64,000 bases of DNA. It comes from Ochrobactrum sp. Q0168. Its GTDB lineage: Bacteria; Pseudomonadota; Alphaproteobacteria; Rhizobiales; Rhizobiaceae. The stretch lies in NCBI RefSeq assembly GCF_016427605.1, contig NZ_JAELXQ010000007.1, positions 62,001 to 126,000 on the forward strand. Direction: 5' to 3'. Shown here in pieces: positions 62,143 through 64,000 of the stretch. Numbering within the stretch: position 1 is the stretch's first letter; each line of letters begins with the position of its first letter. Below the pieces are notes generated by a model. The model saw only the letters and a list, made by a program, of their open reading frames with translations, was not told the DNA's origin and did not search any database. The position numbers and the translations under genes were made by a program.

Positions 62143-63516
62143 ATGAGCAATTTGCGCATTCTCCCTAGCGCCGATATCCCTGAACTGCCGAACCGCTACA
62201 ACGGCAAGGTTCGTGAGAATTACGATCTGCCAGACGGCAGCCGTATCATCATCTCCACCGACCGGCTGAGCGCCTTCGACGTCATCCTGACATCGATCCC
62301 GTTCAAAGGTCAGGTTTTGACGCAGACCGCGTCCTATTGGTTCGAGGAAACGGCGGATATTTGCCCGAACCATGTTCTGGCTTATCCAGACCCGAATGTC
62401 GTCATCGGCACGCGGCTGAATATTCTGCCGGTTGAAGTCGTAGTGCGCGGTTATCTGGCTGGCACCACCAGTACCTCGATCCTGACAAAATACCGCAAAG
62501 GCGAGCGCCAGATGTATGGCGTCACATTGCCCGATGGTCTGAAGGAGAATGAGAAGCTTCCCCATCCGATCATCACGCCGACAAGCAAGGCTTTCGATGG
62601 TGGTCACGATGAACCGCTTTCAGGCGAGGAAATCCTCGAACAAGGTCTGCTGACCGCAGAACAGTGGGAAACAGTGTCGCGTTATGCGCTGGCGCTTTTC
62701 GAGCGCGGACAGGCGCGCGCGGCTGAACGCGGACTGATCCTTGTCGATACCAAATATGAGTTTGGAACGGACGCCAGCGGGCGCATCATTCTTGCGGACG
62801 AAATTCATACGCCGGATTCAAGCCGCTACTGGATTGCCGACAGCTATGAAGAGAGCTTTGCTGCGGGAACCCGCCCGGCAAGCTTTGACAAGGATTTCGT
62901 GCGCGCCTGGGTCATCGAGCGTTGCGATCCTTATAACGACCCGATCCCGGAAATTCCGCTTGAACTGATCGAGCAGACTTCGAAGGTCTATATTCAGGCC
63001 TACGAACAGATTACTGGCAAGAGTTTTGTGCCTGATCTGACCGGTGCGACGGTTCTGGAACGCATCCGCACCAACCTTGAGCCATATTTCGTAAAGAAGA
63101 CGAAACCCACACGCGCCAAGCCGAACACCGGTACACCGCGCAAGAAGGCTGAACCGAAAGCAGCTGTGGCGAAGCCAGTTGCAAAGGAAGCCGTCATCCT
63201 TGCCACACCGACAGGTCGCAAGAGATATTCGCCTGATGAACGGGACGCCATACTTGCCTCGGTCGAAAAGGCCACCGAGAACGGTAAGACCACACTGAAA
63301 GCTGCATTGCAGCAAGCAGGCGTCAGCGAACAGACTTATTACAATTGGAGAAATGCCGCCACAAAAGGAGCGTCCGCGGCCACCAAACCATCAGACGGTG
63401 ACGACCTGAAAACGCTTGTCGCGCTGGAGGCGGAAAACCTGAAGCTGCGCAAGGAATTGGCGGCAAAGCTTCGAGCCGAAAATGCCGAATTGCGCAAGCG
63501 CCTCGGCAAGGCATAA
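62143..63516 (+). CDS. purC: SAICAR synthetase PurC fused to a SyrB-like HTH/coiled-coil domain
   Basis: A 457-residue protein. Residues 1-318 are a full-length PurC of the longer, eukaryote-like type ([12 protein letters not shown] near 102-112; signature LVDTKYEFG at 200-208), which joins CAIR and aspartate in purine synthesis. A Lys/Ala/Pro linker (319-355) leads to [19 protein letters not shown] ... [10 protein letters not shown] (about 359-402), a helix-turn-helix as in SyrB and transposase orfA proteins. A leucine-rich coiled coil follows (423-454, [15 protein letters not shown]), matching the end of rhizobial SyrB proteins. No methionine occurs after residue 124, so the domain is not made separately from an ATG. 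Confidence 0.9.
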   Translation: MSNLRILPSADIPELPNRYNGKVRENYDLPDGSRIIISTDRLSAFDVILTSIPFKGQVLTQTASYWFEETADICPNHVLAYPDPNVVIGTRLNILPVEVVVRGYLAGTTSTSILTKYRKGERQMYGVTLPDGLKENEKLPHPIITPTSKAFDGGHDEPLSGEEILEQGLLTAEQWETVSRYALALFERGQARAAERGLILVDTKYEFGTDASGRIILADEIHTPDSSRYWIADSYEESFAAGTRPASFDKDFVRAWVIERCDPYNDPIPEIPLELIEQTSKVYIQAYEQITGKSFVPDLTGATVLERIRTNLEPYFVKKTKPTRAKPNTGTPRKKAEPKAAVAKPVAKEAVILATPTGRKRYSPDERDAILASVEKATENGKTTLKAALQQAGVSEQTYYNWRNAATKGASAATKPSDGDDLKTLVALEAENLKLRKELAAKLRAENAELRKRLGKA

Positions 63517-63532
63517 AGGCAAGGCCATACGG

Positions 63533-63560
63533 TCACAATGCAGCGATTGCTGCATTGTGA
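63533..63560. terminator. hairpin after purC; rest of gap without a recognisable gene
   Basis: TCACAATGCAGC and GCTGCATTGTGA form a perfect 12-bp stem with a GATT loop, 17 bases after the stop. No T-tract follows. The remaining 268 bases to the next gene are AT-rich in places (TTGTATATTTATGTATA), possibly the promoter of the next gene; no gene is seen. Confidence 0.6.
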
Positions 63561-63828
63561 CGCTGAAAACTGTGGCGCGAATCTCTTACCTGCCGACGAT
63601 CATCCATAAATTGTTTTCCCGTCTTGGAGCGGCCAAACGGTTCTTCCGTGGCGCTTTTGGATACGGCACACCTACGACTAAACTCCTATTTTGTATATTT
63701 ATGTATAGACAAGTCCCTGAAAAGACGCCTTTATGTCGGGGAGACCGTAAAAAAATGCTAAACATTACCCGCAGAATGACTAGAAGTTCTGGCGGTATTT
63801 TGTAAGGCAAGGTCCATAGGGGAACATG

Positions 63829-64000
63829 ATGCAGGTTTTATCGCTTTTCGACCTTAGCGGGCGTAAGGCGCTGGTCACTGGTGCGAGCCGGGGGCTGGGA
63901 CAGGCTATTGCCGAAGCATTGGCGTCGGCGGGGGCCGATGTCGCCATAACAGCACGCAAGTCTGATGATCTGACCGAAACGGCTTCTCGCATCGCTGCGC
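63829..64000 (+). CDS. short-chain dehydrogenase/reductase (5' part only)
   Basis: The first 57 codons of an SDR that runs off the right edge. It starts MQVLSLFDLSGRKALVTGASRGLGQAIAEALASAGADVAITARK, with the TGxxxGxG nucleotide loop and the NADP-favouring arginine-lysine after strand 2. AGGGGA precedes two adjacent ATGs (63826, 63829); spacing favours 63829. Substrate cannot be told from this fragment. Confidence 0.88.
   Translation, partial: MQVLSLFDLSGRKALVTGASRGLGQAIAEALASAGADVAITARKSDDLTETASRIAA

Noticed and set aside
63217-63350. A transposase-like helix-turn-helix, suggesting an insertion sequence in purC
   Set aside because: There are no inverted terminal repeats, target duplication or second transposase frame, and the coiled-coil end fits SyrB proteins better.
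1-64000. CRISPR arrays, tRNA or rRNA genes, integrase or attachment sites
   Set aside because: I saw no regularly spaced repeats, cloverleaf-like tracts with conserved arms or recombinase genes on reading both strands by eye; a dedicated search could still find something weak.

Overview
The window looks like an alphaproteobacterium of the Rhizobiales, most likely the Brucella/Ochrobactrum group, and probably an accessory or secondary-replicon region. This inference rests on moderately high GC, a SyrB-like domain, Rhizobiales-type intergenic palindromic repeats, and a large number of periplasmic binding-protein importers. I saw no rRNA or tRNA gene, CRISPR array, insertion sequence or prophage.

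Left part (1-26076): a RidA-family protein and a class V aminotransferase lie divergent to a LysR regulator. A long envelope-polysaccharide region follows: a GT4 glycosyltransferase, a polysaccharide deacetylase-like protein, a metallo-beta-lactamase-fold hydrolase, a metallophosphoesterase, a methyltransferase, three more glycosyltransferases, a four-gene oligopeptide/oligosaccharide-type ABC importer, a secreted polysaccharide lyase, a class III nucleotide cyclase, and a nucleotide-sugar dehydrogenase. It ends with a methyltransferase, a 904-residue ABC-exporter-like protein whose ATPase motifs are all degenerate, and a stand-alone cyclic-nucleotide-binding protein. Together these suggest a polysaccharide made, trimmed and re-imported under cyclic-nucleotide control.

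Middle part (26162-49696) holds three catabolic clusters, each with its own regulator. The first has a GntR regulator, a ribose-type ABC importer, an aldo/keto reductase and an aconitase X. The second has a ROK regulator, a CUT1 sugar importer, a SIS-domain protein and a PfkB kinase, a layout like fructosamine (frl) operons. The third has an IclR regulator, a fumarylacetoacetate-hydrolase-family enzyme, an extradiol-dioxygenase-like VOC protein, a branched-chain-amino-acid-type importer and a short-chain dehydrogenase, suggesting aromatic-acid breakdown.

Right part (49742-64000): a DEDDh exonuclease, then an ssu sulfonate operon with an unusual first gene that lacks a signal peptide, divergent to an ArsR-type regulator across a perfect 18-bp palindrome. 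Next come an autotransporter, a Prc/Tsp protease, a quinone oxidoreductase with an HxlR regulator, a purC fused to a SyrB-like helix-turn-helix/coiled-coil domain, and the start of a short-chain dehydrogenase.

The most unusual items are the catalytically dead ABC protein with its tripled internal motif and cyclic-nucleotide partners, and the PurC-SyrB fusion.
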